A stretch of 64,000 nt of DNA from CAMCQY01 sp044370415 (GTDB taxonomy: Bacteria; Planctomycetota; Planctomycetia; Pirellulales; UBA1268): NCBI GenBank assembly GCA_044370415.1, contig JBILVO010000003.1, positions 1 to 64,000 on the forward strand, given 5' to 3'. Numbering within the stretch: the stretch's first letter is position 1; each line of letters opens with the position of its first letter. The position numbers and the translations under genes were made by a program. This document shows positions 36,451-45,088 of this stretch, in pieces. The notes under the pieces were generated by a model. It did not search any database and was not told the DNA's origin. It was given only the letters and a program-made list of their open reading frames with translations.

Positions 36451-37165
36451 GGCGGGATATCTCCTGTCGCCGGACGGCGAGGCGGACCAGTAATGCGATG
36501 CTGCGGGCCACCTCACGAAGCGACATTTTCGACGAACCGTAGGTGCGTTTCGGCAGCCGAATAGGGAGTTCGATGATCTGAGCGCCCCGCGCCTGAAGGA
36601 CCATCAGGCTCTCGAAAAAGAATGCATATCCGTCGCTGCGCACCTCATCAACCCACGCGATCCCGAGGCGATCGAGTCGGTACAGCCGCAATGCCCCTGT
36701 GGCGTCGTACGGGAGTCCGAGCAGGCGAGTTGTCGCAAAGTGCCCGGCATGTGTGAGGGCTTTTCTCATCCAATTCCAATCAGCCAGAGAGGAACTGTCG
36801 GCGAATCGGCTCCCGACGACAACGTCGCCTCCAGCGGCAGCGGTGAACTGAGAGCAGTCGCTCGGTTGATGTGTCAAATCGCAGTCCATGGTGAGCACAC
36901 GGGAATATCCGCGGCGATGGGCCTCGCGGAGACCGACTTTATGGGCGGAACCGATCCCGAGCTTGGCGGACCGCGAGATGACGTCAATCGCGCCGTCAAC
37001 GGAGGCGATGTCCTCGATCACTTTCCGGGTGCCATCGGGCGAGTTGTCGTCGCAGAAGAGAATCGGAATGCGCCCGAGGTGTTGACGCAGGCCGGCGACG
37101 ATGAGCTCGATGTTGTCGCGCTCGTTATAGGTAGGAATGAAAATCAGTAGGTCGTGAGCTGCCAT
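36437..37165 (-). CDS. Polyprenol-phosphate mannose synthase-like GT2
   Basis: A 242-residue GT2 enzyme of the DPM1 group. P-T-Y-N-E-R-D-N at residues 11-18, C-D-D-N-S-P-D-G-T at about 39-47, and M-D-C-D-L-T-H-Q-P at about 93 are the nucleotide and metal sites. No membrane helices follow. It would make a polyprenyl-phosphate-linked hexose, the donor type used by GT87 encoded two genes downstream. ATG 37165 overlaps the end of the SDR gene by 41 nt. Second DPM1-like enzyme in the window besides the one at 24527. Confidence 0.86.
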   Translation of the reverse strand: MAAHDLLIFIPTYNERDNIELIVAGLRQHLGRIPILFCDDNSPDGTRKVIEDIASVDGAIDVISRSAKLGIGSAHKVGLREAHRRGYSRVLTMDCDLTHQPSDCSQFTAAAGGDVVVGSRFADSSSLADWNWMRKALTHAGHFATTRLLGLPYDATGALRLYRLDRLGIAWVDEVRSDGYAFFFESLMVLQARGAQIIELPIRLPKRTYGSSKMSLREVARSIALLVRLAVRRQEISRHDRP

Positions 37166-38090
37166 GACGTTGTATCCGTAAGAGAATGTCACGAATGAGT
37201 CCGTCAAAAGTGACGCTGGGTGACCACCCCGTCTTGTGTTGGAGCTTTGTCGCATCACCGGCCATGCTGCGCGGTGGGCGAGCAGTCACGGGTTGTGCTA
37301 TCACATGCCGGGACCAGTCCAAGCCCTGTACGGCGAAGCACGCCGCAGCGAGCTCACGTACCGTATGGCTCGTGCCAGTGGCCACGACGAAGTCATCCGG
37401 TTGCCCCGTGCGAAGCATCAGCCGCATCGCCCGCACGGAATCGCGGGCGGCTCCCCAATCGGTGGCGTCGTCGAGCGAGTTCACCGTGACCATGGTTCGT
37501 GGATCTGCCGAAGCGGCCAAGGCAGCCTGGGCGAGCTTCGTGACGATAAATGTCGGTCCACGCAATTCCGATTCATGGTTGAAAAGAATGGCACTGGTCA
37601 CAAAGAGACCGTGCACGTGGCGAAAGTGTTCCGCTACGGACATGGCCGCAGCCTTCGATATTCCGTAGGGGCACGTCGGGCGGCGCGGCGTCGACTCGTT
37701 GGTTCGTTGCCCGTCGCCGCGACCAAACACGCGGCAAGACGAGGCGTAGAGAGTCCTTGTCGAGGGGGCGTGGGTGGACACCGCTGCAAGGAGTGCAGCA
37801 AACGCTGCGGTGTTGACCGCAAAGGATTCTGTCAAATCCCCAACGAAGGGCCTGTCGACTCCTTCAGAAGACGCATGGTGGGCTGCAAGGTAGTAGATTT
37901 CCTCTGGCTTCGTTTCCGCCACAAGTGATGCCAGCCCATCGTGGTCCCGCACGTCGACCTCGAGATGACGTACGGCGGAGAGCGGCGACGGCGTGCGAGA
38001 GGCCGAGAGAACCTCGTGGCCCTCGGCGAGCAACTGACCAGCGAGCAATATGCCATCTTGCCCGGACCCACCGATGACAACGCATTTCAC
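37125..38090 (-). CDS. GDP-mannose 4,6-dehydratase-like extended SDR
   Basis: A 321-residue extended SDR. The N-terminus G-G-S-G-Q-D-G corresponds to the G-x-T-G-Q-D-G motif of GDP-mannose dehydratases; the catalytic Ser-Ser-Cys (near residue 123) and Y-G-I-S-K (Tyr/Lys at about 148/152) are present, as well as F-N-H-E-S, which is typical of that family. It is shorter than GMD and the usual product loop differs, so a 4,6-dehydratase, reductase or epimerase on a nucleotide sugar are all possible. GTG 38090 is 2 nt after the stop of the C-methyltransferase gene. Confidence 0.78.
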   Translation of the reverse strand: MKCVVIGGSGQDGILLAGQLLAEGHEVLSASRTPSPLSAVRHLEVDVRDHDGLASLVAETKPEEIYYLAAHHASSEGVDRPFVGDLTESFAVNTAAFAALLAAVSTHAPSTRTLYASSCRVFGRGDGQRTNESTPRRPTCPYGISKAAAMSVAEHFRHVHGLFVTSAILFNHESELRGPTFIVTKLAQAALAASADPRTMVTVNSLDDATDWGAARDSVRAMRLMLRTGQPDDFVVATGTSHTVRELAAACFAVQGLDWSRHVIAQPVTARPPRSMAGDATKLQHKTGWSPSVTFDGLIRDILLRIQRHGSSRPTDFHSYL

Positions 38091-38092
38091 GT

Positions 38093-39352
38093 TCAGTACC
38101 CAACGATCTCTATCTCGGGCAGCGGGAAGATCAGTCGGCCTCCGCGATCCAAAAACGACTGTTCCCGTCGGACGATTCCGTCCTTGAAATGCCAGGGCAG
38201 CACGAGCATGTAGTCGGGATCGAGGTCGCGGGCTTCCAACTCGGAAACGATCGGTATCCCACTGCCCGGGGTAAATCGGCCCCACTTGTCCTCGTTCACG
38301 TCGCCGATGGCGATGAGTTGCTTCGGTCCGAGGCCGCAGAGTTGGAGGATGACGTTGCCTTTCGTGGACGCGCCGCATCCGACGATCCGCTTTCCCGATC
38401 GGTTCAGGGCGTCGACGAGCCCCCGCAGTTCCTCGCGGTGCTGCCACGCACGTCGTTCGAGTTCGCGGCAGGCCATCGGCGTGTTGAGACCAAGATGCGA
38501 TTCTCGCTGCATGAGCCATCCGCACACGGCAGTCGCTTCCTGGTAATGCGATTCCCGCTTCGCAGCCGTGACCGCAAAGCTTCCGCCGTTGACGTTGTTC
38601 ATCCACACGTCGATCACTTTCATGCCCTCTGCCTCGAGCATGTTGTAAATCACGGTGAAGGAATAGTATTCCAAATGCTCGTGGCAGATGGTGTCGTAGG
38701 AGGTGAGTCGCAGCATCGAGGGCATGTAGGACTGTTCGAAATGCCAAAGCCCGTCGTCCGCGAGGCAATTCCGCACGTCTTGCACGAATGCCCGTGGCGA
38801 CTCCAGGTCGTAGAACATTGCGATCGACGTGATGAGCGACGCATGGCAGTTTCGCCCCAGCGCCGACACGACGCGGTCTCGTGAGAAGAAGTCCGGCACG
38901 AGCACGATGTCGGCCGGGTAGAAAGTGCGGAATTTTTCAGCGGTCGGGTCGACACCCACCTTGAGAAGTCCCCGCGTGCGCAATGCCCGCAGGAGGGTGC
39001 CGTCGTTGCTGCCAATGTCGATGACGACGTCTCCTGCCTCGAGGCCAGCCATGCGAGTCAGGGCGCCGCATTTGTTCGTGAGGTGGTCGACCATGGCGGC
39101 GTTGAGGCCCGATCGATATCCATAATTTTCTCCATACATCTCGGCAGCGTTGTAGCTGTGGTCGAGTTGCACCAAGTGGCAGTCACTGCACCAGACGAGC
39201 CTCAGCGGTCCGCAGGTGAGCGGTTGGCTGGTTTGTCTGGGAAATACGCCCGTGAGGTATTGGTCTCCGAGGTCGACGACCCGAATGAGGCCGCTGCTGC
39301 CGCAGCATCGGCATGCCTTGAGTGGCGTTGCATCGCCCATCTTCCGCCTCAT
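38093..39352 (-). CDS. Sugar C-methyltransferase (TylC3/NovU-like)
   Basis: A 419-residue protein with the three-part plan of nucleotide-sugar C-methyltransferases: an N-terminal zinc-binding part (C-R-C-C and W-C-S-D-C), a SAM domain (I-D-I-G-S-N-D-G at about residue 109) with the family's E-H-L-E-Y-Y segment, and a C-terminal domain with G-C-G-A-S-T-K-G-N. Such enzymes put a methyl on C3 of 4-keto sugars to make branched deoxysugars. The neighbouring rfbFGH genes make CDP-4-keto-6-deoxy sugars, so a related nucleotide sugar is a plausible substrate. It is the first gene of the low-GC block (GC near 50%). Confidence 0.85.
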   Translation of the reverse strand: MRRKMGDATPLKACRCCGSSGLIRVVDLGDQYLTGVFPRQTSQPLTCGPLRLVWCSDCHLVQLDHSYNAAEMYGENYGYRSGLNAAMVDHLTNKCGALTRMAGLEAGDVVIDIGSNDGTLLRALRTRGLLKVGVDPTAEKFRTFYPADIVLVPDFFSRDRVVSALGRNCHASLITSIAMFYDLESPRAFVQDVRNCLADDGLWHFEQSYMPSMLRLTSYDTICHEHLEYYSFTVIYNMLEAEGMKVIDVWMNNVNGGSFAVTAAKRESHYQEATAVCGWLMQRESHLGLNTPMACRELERRAWQHREELRGLVDALNRSGKRIVGCGASTKGNVILQLCGLGPKQLIAIGDVNEDKWGRFTPGSGIPIVSELEARDLDPDYMLVLPWHFKDGIVRREQSFLDRGGRLIFPLPEIEIVGY

Positions 39353-39391
39353 GAGTCGTCGGTTGATTGTTGCCGGGTAAGTCTAAGGAGC

Positions 39392-40396
39392 CTATGGCAG
39401 CGGAGGGCGTCGCCGCTCCACCACCAGCGGGCGGTGCCGCACCTGCGTCAGCACCGCACCGACGTACTCGCCGACGAGGCCGATCAGGAAGATCTGCACC
39501 GACGCCAGGAAGAAGATGCTGATCACCGCCGGCGCATATCCCGCCGGCAGCGAGTACCAGAAGCAGAGCTTGAGCACCAGGAACAGGATCGCCACCAGCA
39601 GCGACACGGCGCTCAGCGCGAACCCCGCGAGCGTCGCCAGCCGCAGCGGCACCTTCGAGTGACTCGTGATGCCCAGCATCGCCATGTCGAAGAGCGTGAA
39701 GAAGTTGTTCTTCGTGATGCCCCGCTTCCGCAGCGGCTGGTCGTACTGGATGATCGAGATCGGCAGGCCGATCTCGCTGATCAGCCCGCGCACATACGGG
39801 TAGGGATCGTCGTAGGCCCGCATGATCTCCAGGACGCGGCGGTCGTAGAGGCCGAAGCCCGTCACGTGCTCCAGGAGCGGCACCTCGGCGATGGAGCGAG
39901 CGATCCGATAGTAGAGGCTGCGCACGGCCCAGAACAGCGGCGACTCGGCGCTCGTGCGCTTCTGCCCCACCGCGACGCTCGCCCCCTGCTCCCAGGCCTC
40001 CAAAAACTTCGGAATCAACTCCGGAGGATCCTGCAGGTCGGTGCACATCGAGATCACACAGTCGCCCGGGGCCTCCATGAGCGCGTGAAACGGCGAGCGG
40101 ATGTGGCCGAAATTCCTGGCGTTCTCGATCACCTTCACCCGCGGGTCGCGGGCGGCCAGCGCCGCGAGCGCGGCGGCCGTGCCGTCGGTCGACGCGTTGT
40201 CGATGAAGAGCATCTCGAACGTGTAGTCGGACAGACCCGCGAAGACGGCGACGAGCCGGTCGTGCAGCTCCTCGACGTTGCCCGCCTCGTTGTAGCAGGG
40301 CAGCACGAGGCCCACGTGGCCGCCCCGCCGCAGGGCGGCGGGCCGCGCGGCCGTCCAGGTCGCCAGTTCGGGTCGGTCGTGCGGCGGAGGCATCAT
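39392..40396 (-). CDS. GT2 glycosyltransferase with two C-terminal membrane helices (GtrB/DPM-like)
   Basis: A 334-residue enzyme. Cytoplasmic GT2 domain with P-C-Y-N-E-A-G-N at about 34, I-D-N-A-S-T-D-G-T at about 66-74, and C-T-D-L-Q-D-P-P-E, the typical metal motif of GtrB-like enzymes, followed by two strong transmembrane helices (about 245-265 and 280-300). These enzymes transfer a sugar to undecaprenyl phosphate for later use outside the membrane. ATG 40396 was preferred over the longer frame start at 40459. High GC, unlike the gene that follows it at 39352. Confidence 0.87.
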   Translation of the reverse strand: MMPPPHDRPELATWTAARPAALRRGGHVGLVLPCYNEAGNVEELHDRLVAVFAGLSDYTFEMLFIDNASTDGTAAALAALAARDPRVKVIENARNFGHIRSPFHALMEAPGDCVISMCTDLQDPPELIPKFLEAWEQGASVAVGQKRTSAESPLFWAVRSLYYRIARSIAEVPLLEHVTGFGLYDRRVLEIMRAYDDPYPYVRGLISEIGLPISIIQYDQPLRKRGITKNNFFTLFDMAMLGITSHSKVPLRLATLAGFALSAVSLLVAILFLVLKLCFWYSLPAGYAPAVISIFFLASVQIFLIGLVGEYVGAVLTQVRHRPLVVERRRPPLP

Positions 40397-40501
40397 GGCG
40401 GCGTCGATACTACCCGGCGTTCGCCGACGGCCACAAACCGCGGCCGAGTTCCCCGGCACGGGGTGAGATGGCGGCCCGCCGGTCAGCCTGCCTGTGGCCG
40501 G

Positions 40502-42643
40502 TCATCCCGCCTGTGAGATGGTGCCGCGGCGGCAGGCGAAGACCGCCACGACGCCGGCAGCCGCCGGCAGGAGCGCCAGGAGCAGCGCGGCCCCCCACGG
40601 CGGCCGATAGCGGATCTGCACGGCGCGGATGCCCGCGGGCACCTCGACGACGATCCGCTGCCAGTCGTCCTCCGCCACCGGCACGGCCTGGCCGTCGGCC
40701 GTCGCCACGATGTCGGGATAGCGCAGGAAGTTTGCCACGACACGCCGCGGCTCGGCCTCCGGCACGAGGTCGATGTCGAGCCCCGCCACGCTCATGCGCA
40801 GGGGCAACGCGTCGGCAGGACGGGCGGCGTCGAAGGCGAGCGGCGCCGCGTCGGGCAGCTCGATCACGCGGAGATACTCCTCCAGGTCGGGCAGCGACAG
40901 CTGGCGTTTGTCGCTCAGCGCATGGAGCAGTTCGAGGAAGGGAAAGAACCGCTCGAACCTGTTTTCCGTCTGCGGCGGCCAGCCTCCCCAGTCGGTGCGG
41001 TGCACGAGCAGCCACCGCACGCCGTAGGCGGCGAGACCTTCCGCGGGCCGGGCGGTGATCCGCTCGAGGCAGGCGTTGAACCGGCCGAACCGCTGCACGA
41101 GCGGGTTGTAGCCGAACACGGCCGGCACCTCGTAGACGCACGGCAGGTTGTGGGGCAGCGCGAGCGGATAGGACGGGTCGGACGACCGCATCGCCGCGAA
41201 CGACATGATCCGCTGCTGCCGCCCCGAGGCGTCGGGCCCGAACGCGGCGACGAGCTCGTCAGGCAGCTGCGGATAGGGCATGAACCCGTAGACGAAGAAC
41301 GCGATGGCGACCCGCGTGAGGTGGAGCGCGACGAGCGTCAGGCCGACGCCGGCCAGTGCCGCCTCCACCCGCCGTCGGCGCCACCATGGCGTGCCGGCCG
41401 CGGAGAATCGCGGCGCCGCGAGCACGTCCTCGAGGAAGCACGCCCCGGCCAGCCCCGCGAAGAAGACCACCCAGGGCAGGACGCGGAAGGGATTGTTTCG
41501 CAGGCCGACCGGAAACAGGCCCATCAGCCACCAGAGGCCTCCCGACGGGCCGAGTGCGAGGAGGAAGGCGACCACGGCGGGAATCGCGAGCGCCAGCTGG
41601 AGCCGGGCGGAGGATCGCGTCGATGCCGCTGCGGCCCCGGCAACGGTCGTCGGCACGCGGAACCGCCGCCAGGCGTGCGTCACGATCGCCGCCAGAAACG
41701 CTGCGAGCAGCACCGTGCCGGAATAGTAAAAGTGGCCGTTCCATTCGAGGTTCACGTTGCCCCAGCCGTTGGGCAGCGTGCCCTGCGTCAGCGGGTAGGG
41801 AAGCAGCATCGGCAGCAGGTTGCCGGCGATACCCTCGCCGCCCGGCGGATCGTCGCCGACCATCTCGCGCGACAATCGCCACTGCTGGAAGAAGATGGGC
41901 ACCGAGATCGCCGCGCCAAACGCCAGAGCCGGCACGAGCCACCTGAGCCGCCGCCACGGCACGAGCCCGACTGCCGCGAGCGCCGCCGCGTGCACGATCA
42001 GCAGCCCGCAGCCGAGGACGAAGAGCTGGGGAAACCCCGCGTGGTAATAGAGGCCCAGCGTCAGGCCGGTGACCGTGGGCCACCGCCAGTCGACGGGGCC
42101 GTCGCGCAGCCGGTCCGCGAGCAGGGCGAAGAGCGGGATGAAGAGAGCCGGCGCGGCGAACGCATGCCAGCAGCGGGCCATGACGAGCACCGGCCCGGAG
42201 AGCACGAACGCGGCGGCCGCGAGGCAGGCGAGCGGCGGAGCCACGCCCAGCCGGCGGGCGACGAGGTACGTGAGGCCGTAGCCGGCCAGCAGGTGCACCA
42301 CCGCGAACACGTCGAACGTGGCCCCCTCGTCGCCGAGCACGTGCCGTGCGATCGCGTACGCGCCGTAGAGCGGCGGATAGAAGCCGTTCACGGCGTGGGA
42401 CGGATCGCCCAGGAACGTGTAGGGGTTGTAGTCGGGCATCATGCCCCGCCAGAGGCCGCGGCAGGCCTCGAGCACGACCGGCAGCTCGAGTGACAGCGCG
42501 TCGTCCTGGCAGAAGAAGTAGGGGTCGAGCAGCTCGAGCAGCGCCAGCGCCGCCACGACGAACGCGAGCCCGCCCCAGCACCAGACGCGAGCGGCCAGTG
42601 GCTCGTCAGCGGCGGCGGGCGCCGCGCCGGGCGGGCTGGTCAT
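40502..42643 (-). CDS. YfhO-like large membrane protein
   Basis: A 713-residue protein with about twelve membrane helices, an early outer loop with F-F-C-Q-D-D (acidic pair) and Y-N-P-Y-T-F-L-G-D-P, and a large soluble C-terminal part from about 460 ending in a beta-rich domain and one last helix. This is the plan of YfhO/DUF2079-type proteins; YfhO in Bacillus helps glycosylate lipoteichoic acid. It probably is a GT-C type transferase using a lipid-linked sugar. Its start overlaps the stop of the epimerase gene by 4 nt, within the rfb operon. Confidence 0.76.
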   Translation of the reverse strand: MTSPPGAAPAAADEPLAARVWCWGGLAFVVAALALLELLDPYFFCQDDALSLELPVVLEACRGLWRGMMPDYNPYTFLGDPSHAVNGFYPPLYGAYAIARHVLGDEGATFDVFAVVHLLAGYGLTYLVARRLGVAPPLACLAAAAFVLSGPVLVMARCWHAFAAPALFIPLFALLADRLRDGPVDWRWPTVTGLTLGLYYHAGFPQLFVLGCGLLIVHAAALAAVGLVPWRRLRWLVPALAFGAAISVPIFFQQWRLSREMVGDDPPGGEGIAGNLLPMLLPYPLTQGTLPNGWGNVNLEWNGHFYYSGTVLLAAFLAAIVTHAWRRFRVPTTVAGAAAASTRSSARLQLALAIPAVVAFLLALGPSGGLWWLMGLFPVGLRNNPFRVLPWVVFFAGLAGACFLEDVLAAPRFSAAGTPWWRRRRVEAALAGVGLTLVALHLTRVAIAFFVYGFMPYPQLPDELVAAFGPDASGRQQRIMSFAAMRSSDPSYPLALPHNLPCVYEVPAVFGYNPLVQRFGRFNACLERITARPAEGLAAYGVRWLLVHRTDWGGWPPQTENRFERFFPFLELLHALSDKRQLSLPDLEEYLRVIELPDAAPLAFDAARPADALPLRMSVAGLDIDLVPEAEPRRVVANFLRYPDIVATADGQAVPVAEDDWQRIVVEVPAGIRAVQIRYRPPWGAALLLALLPAAAGVVAVFACRRGTISQAG

Positions 42644-43704
42644 GGCCGGGGCTCCTCGACCGCTGCCAGGAGCGTGCGGCGGAGCGACTCATCGAGTGAC
42701 GTCACGGGAACGAGCCCCAGCTCGAGGCGGGCCCGTGCACACCTGGGCACATACCGCTCCGCCGCGGCGCCGGGCGGCGGCTGCCTGGCCACGAGGATTT
42801 TCGGGGTGGCGCGGTCGGACCAGACGGATGCCGCTGCGGCGGCGACGCGGGTGGCGAGGTCGCGGATCGACACCGCTTCCTCGCTCCCCACGTTGTAGGC
42901 CCGCCCCGCGGCGCCCCGCAGCAGGATCGTCACGAGCCATTCCACGAGGTCGGCGGCGTAGAGGTAGCTCCTGAGAGGTGTGCCATCCCCGCCGATCCGA
43001 ATCGGCCCTCCCGACAGGGCATCCCGCAGGAAATTGCCGACGGCGAAGTGGGCGTCGAGCGGCAGCCGCGGGCCCACAAAGGCGAAGCAGCGGGCGATCG
43101 TCGCTGCCGGGCCACCGCCGCGGGCCGAGATCGCGCAGAGCGTCTCCGCGGCCCGCTTGCCCTCAGCGTAGGCGTTGCGCACATCGAGCGGGTCGGGGCC
43201 GCCTGCGAACTCCTCGGCGACGTGCGTGAGGTCCGGCGGCTGCCGGCCGTAGACCGCGCCGGAACTCGTGAAGAGCAGCCGTGCCGCCCGCTTCTCCGCC
43301 GCCAGTGCCAGCACCCGGCGGGTGCCCTCCACGCAGACGTCGAACATCGCCTGCGGGGCCGCCTCGTTGAGCGCTGCGCTCGCCTCCGTTGCCGCGTGGA
43401 TGACGTGCGTGACCGGCCCGTGGGGAAACGGGAAGTCGCGGACGTCGCCCGCGAGCAGCGTCACCGTCGGCGCAGTCGCCAGATGCGGGGATTTCGCGGT
43501 GAACCGGGCGGGATCGCGGGAGAGCACGGTGGCATGGCAGCCCAGGTCGAAGCGGCGGTTGGCCGCGACGACCGCCTCGAGCAGCCACGTGCCGAAGAAG
43601 CCGGTGCCGCCTGTGATGAAGAGCCGCGCGTCGCGCAGCCCGAGCCAGAGCGGCGCCGTGCGGTCGAGCAGGGCCTCGATGTCGGCGGCGATGATGTCGC
43701 TCAT
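42640..43704 (-). CDS. NAD-dependent epimerase/reductase, probable final enzyme of CDP-3,6-dideoxyhexose synthesis
   Basis: A 354-residue extended SDR. G-G-T-G-F-F-G at about residue 32-38 binds the nucleotide; Ser near T-S-S-G-A-V-Y-G (about 147) and Y-A-E-G-K (about 178-182) are catalytic. It follows rfbFGH in the operon, where Salmonella and Yersinia carry abequose/paratose synthase (rfbJ/rfbS) or tyvelose epimerase (rfbE). It likely reduces or epimerises the CDP-3,6-dideoxy-4-keto sugar. Which of those it is cannot be decided from sequence alone. Confidence 0.78.
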   Translation of the reverse strand: MSDIIAADIEALLDRTAPLWLGLRDARLFITGGTGFFGTWLLEAVVAANRRFDLGCHATVLSRDPARFTAKSPHLATAPTVTLLAGDVRDFPFPHGPVTHVIHAATEASAALNEAAPQAMFDVCVEGTRRVLALAAEKRAARLLFTSSGAVYGRQPPDLTHVAEEFAGGPDPLDVRNAYAEGKRAAETLCAISARGGGPAATIARCFAFVGPRLPLDAHFAVGNFLRDALSGGPIRIGGDGTPLRSYLYAADLVEWLVTILLRGAAGRAYNVGSEEAVSIRDLATRVAAAAASVWSDRATPKILVARQPPPGAAAERYVPRCARARLELGLVPVTSLDESLRRTLLAAVEEPRP

Positions 43705-43738
43705 GGGGCGCTCATGGGGAGTGTCCGCCGCGGCCCGC

Positions 43739-45088
43739 TCATCCCCGCACGAAGGCGGTGATCGTCGCGATCACATGGTCGACGTGGGCTTCCGTGAGGC
43801 CGGGATAGACGCCCAGCCAGAGCGTGTGCCGCATCACGTAGTCGGCGCCGGGGAGGTCGCCGGCGACCCGCTGCGGCCGGCCGTGGTAGGCGGGCTGGCG
43901 GAGGAGATTGCCGCCGAAGAGCTGCCGGGTGCCGATCTTCTTCTCGTCGAGGTGGCGGACAAGATCGCGGCGGGTGAACCGCGCCGTCGGCCGCACGGAG
44001 AGCGGAAAGCCGAACCAGCTGGGATTCGAGCCGGGGGTGGCGTCGGGCAGCACGAGCACGTCCTCGAGCAGCCCGAGGCCGGCCCGCAGCCGGGCGAAGT
44101 TCTCGCGTCGGGCTGCGATGAAGCCGTCGAGCTTGTCGAGTTGCGCCACGCCGACGGCCGCCTGCATGTCGGTGAGCTTCAGGTTGTAGCCGATGTGGGA
44201 GTAGATGTACTTGTGGTCGTAGCCGTGCGGCAGGTCGCCGAGCTGCCAGTCGAACCGCTTGCCGCAGGTGTCGTCGTGGCCGGGCTCGCACCAGCAGTCG
44301 CGGCCCCAGTCGCGGAAGCTCTCCACGAGCTTCTCGAGCTTCGGCGAGTCGGTGAACACGATGCCGCCCTCGCCCATCGTCATGTGATGGGCGGGATAGA
44401 AGCTGCAGGTGGCCAGATCGCCGAAGCCGCCGACGTGCCGGCCGCCGAACTCGGCGCCGAGCGCATCGCAGCAGTCCTCGACCAGCCAGAGGTCGTGCCG
44501 CCGGCAGAAGTCGGCGACCGCAACGCAGTCGAACGGGTTGCCGAGCGTGTGGGCGAGCATCACGGCCCGCGTGCGGTCGCTCCTGGCCGCCTCCAGCCGG
44601 CTCACGTCGACGTTGTACGTCGCGTGCCGTTCCGGATGCTCGACGTCCACGAACACGGGCACGAGGTTGTTTTGCAGGATCGGATTGACCGTGGTGGGAA
44701 AGCCGGCTGCCACGGTGATCACCTCGTCGCCGGGGAGGAGCCGCTCGTCCTGCAGCTTGTGGGAGGTGAGCGCCGTGAGCGCGACGAGGTTTGCGCTCGA
44801 TCCCGAGTTCACCAGGCTCGCGCAGCGGCTGGCCACGCGGGTCGCGAACCGCTTCTCGAACTCTTCGGCGAAACGCCCCGTCGTCAGCCAGAAATCGAGA
44901 CCGCTGTCGACGAGGGTCTGCACTTCTTTCTCGTCGAAGACGCGGCCGGCCACGGGCACGGGCTGCCCCGGCGCGAACGGCCGCTCTGGAAACGCCAGCC
45001 GGCAGTATTCGGCGACGAGGCCGCGAATTTCCGCGCGCACGGCATCGGCGGTGCGGCTGCCGGGGGGCGGGGTGTGTGATCCGCTCAT
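43739..45088 (-). CDS. rfbH: CDP-6-deoxy-L-threo-D-glycero-4-hexulose 3-dehydrase (E1)
   Basis: A 449-residue PMP-dependent iron-sulfur dehydrase. It belongs to the DegT/AspC fold but carries His instead of the Schiff-base Lys: S-F-Y-P-A-H-H-M at residues 229-236. The [2Fe-2S] ligand spacing of E1, C-X57-C-X1-C-X7-C, is exactly met by Cys207, Cys265, Cys267 and Cys275. It removes the C3 hydroxyl of CDP-4-keto-6-deoxyglucose with electrons from a reductase (E3, ddhD/ascD) that is not in this window. ATG 45088 overlaps the rfbG stop by 4 nt. Confidence 0.96.
   Translation of the reverse strand: MSGSHTPPPGSRTADAVRAEIRGLVAEYCRLAFPERPFAPGQPVPVAGRVFDEKEVQTLVDSGLDFWLTTGRFAEEFEKRFATRVASRCASLVNSGSSANLVALTALTSHKLQDERLLPGDEVITVAAGFPTTVNPILQNNLVPVFVDVEHPERHATYNVDVSRLEAARSDRTRAVMLAHTLGNPFDCVAVADFCRRHDLWLVEDCCDALGAEFGGRHVGGFGDLATCSFYPAHHMTMGEGGIVFTDSPKLEKLVESFRDWGRDCWCEPGHDDTCGKRFDWQLGDLPHGYDHKYIYSHIGYNLKLTDMQAAVGVAQLDKLDGFIAARRENFARLRAGLGLLEDVLVLPDATPGSNPSWFGFPLSVRPTARFTRRDLVRHLDEKKIGTRQLFGGNLLRQPAYHGRPQRVAGDLPGADYVMRHTLWLGVYPGLTEAHVDHVIATITAFVRG

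Noticed and set aside
36437..37165. Frameshift or gene fusion among the overlapping glycan genes 36437-38090
   Set aside because: Each protein is complete with its own motifs; overlaps of 14 and 41 nt are normal in compact operons.
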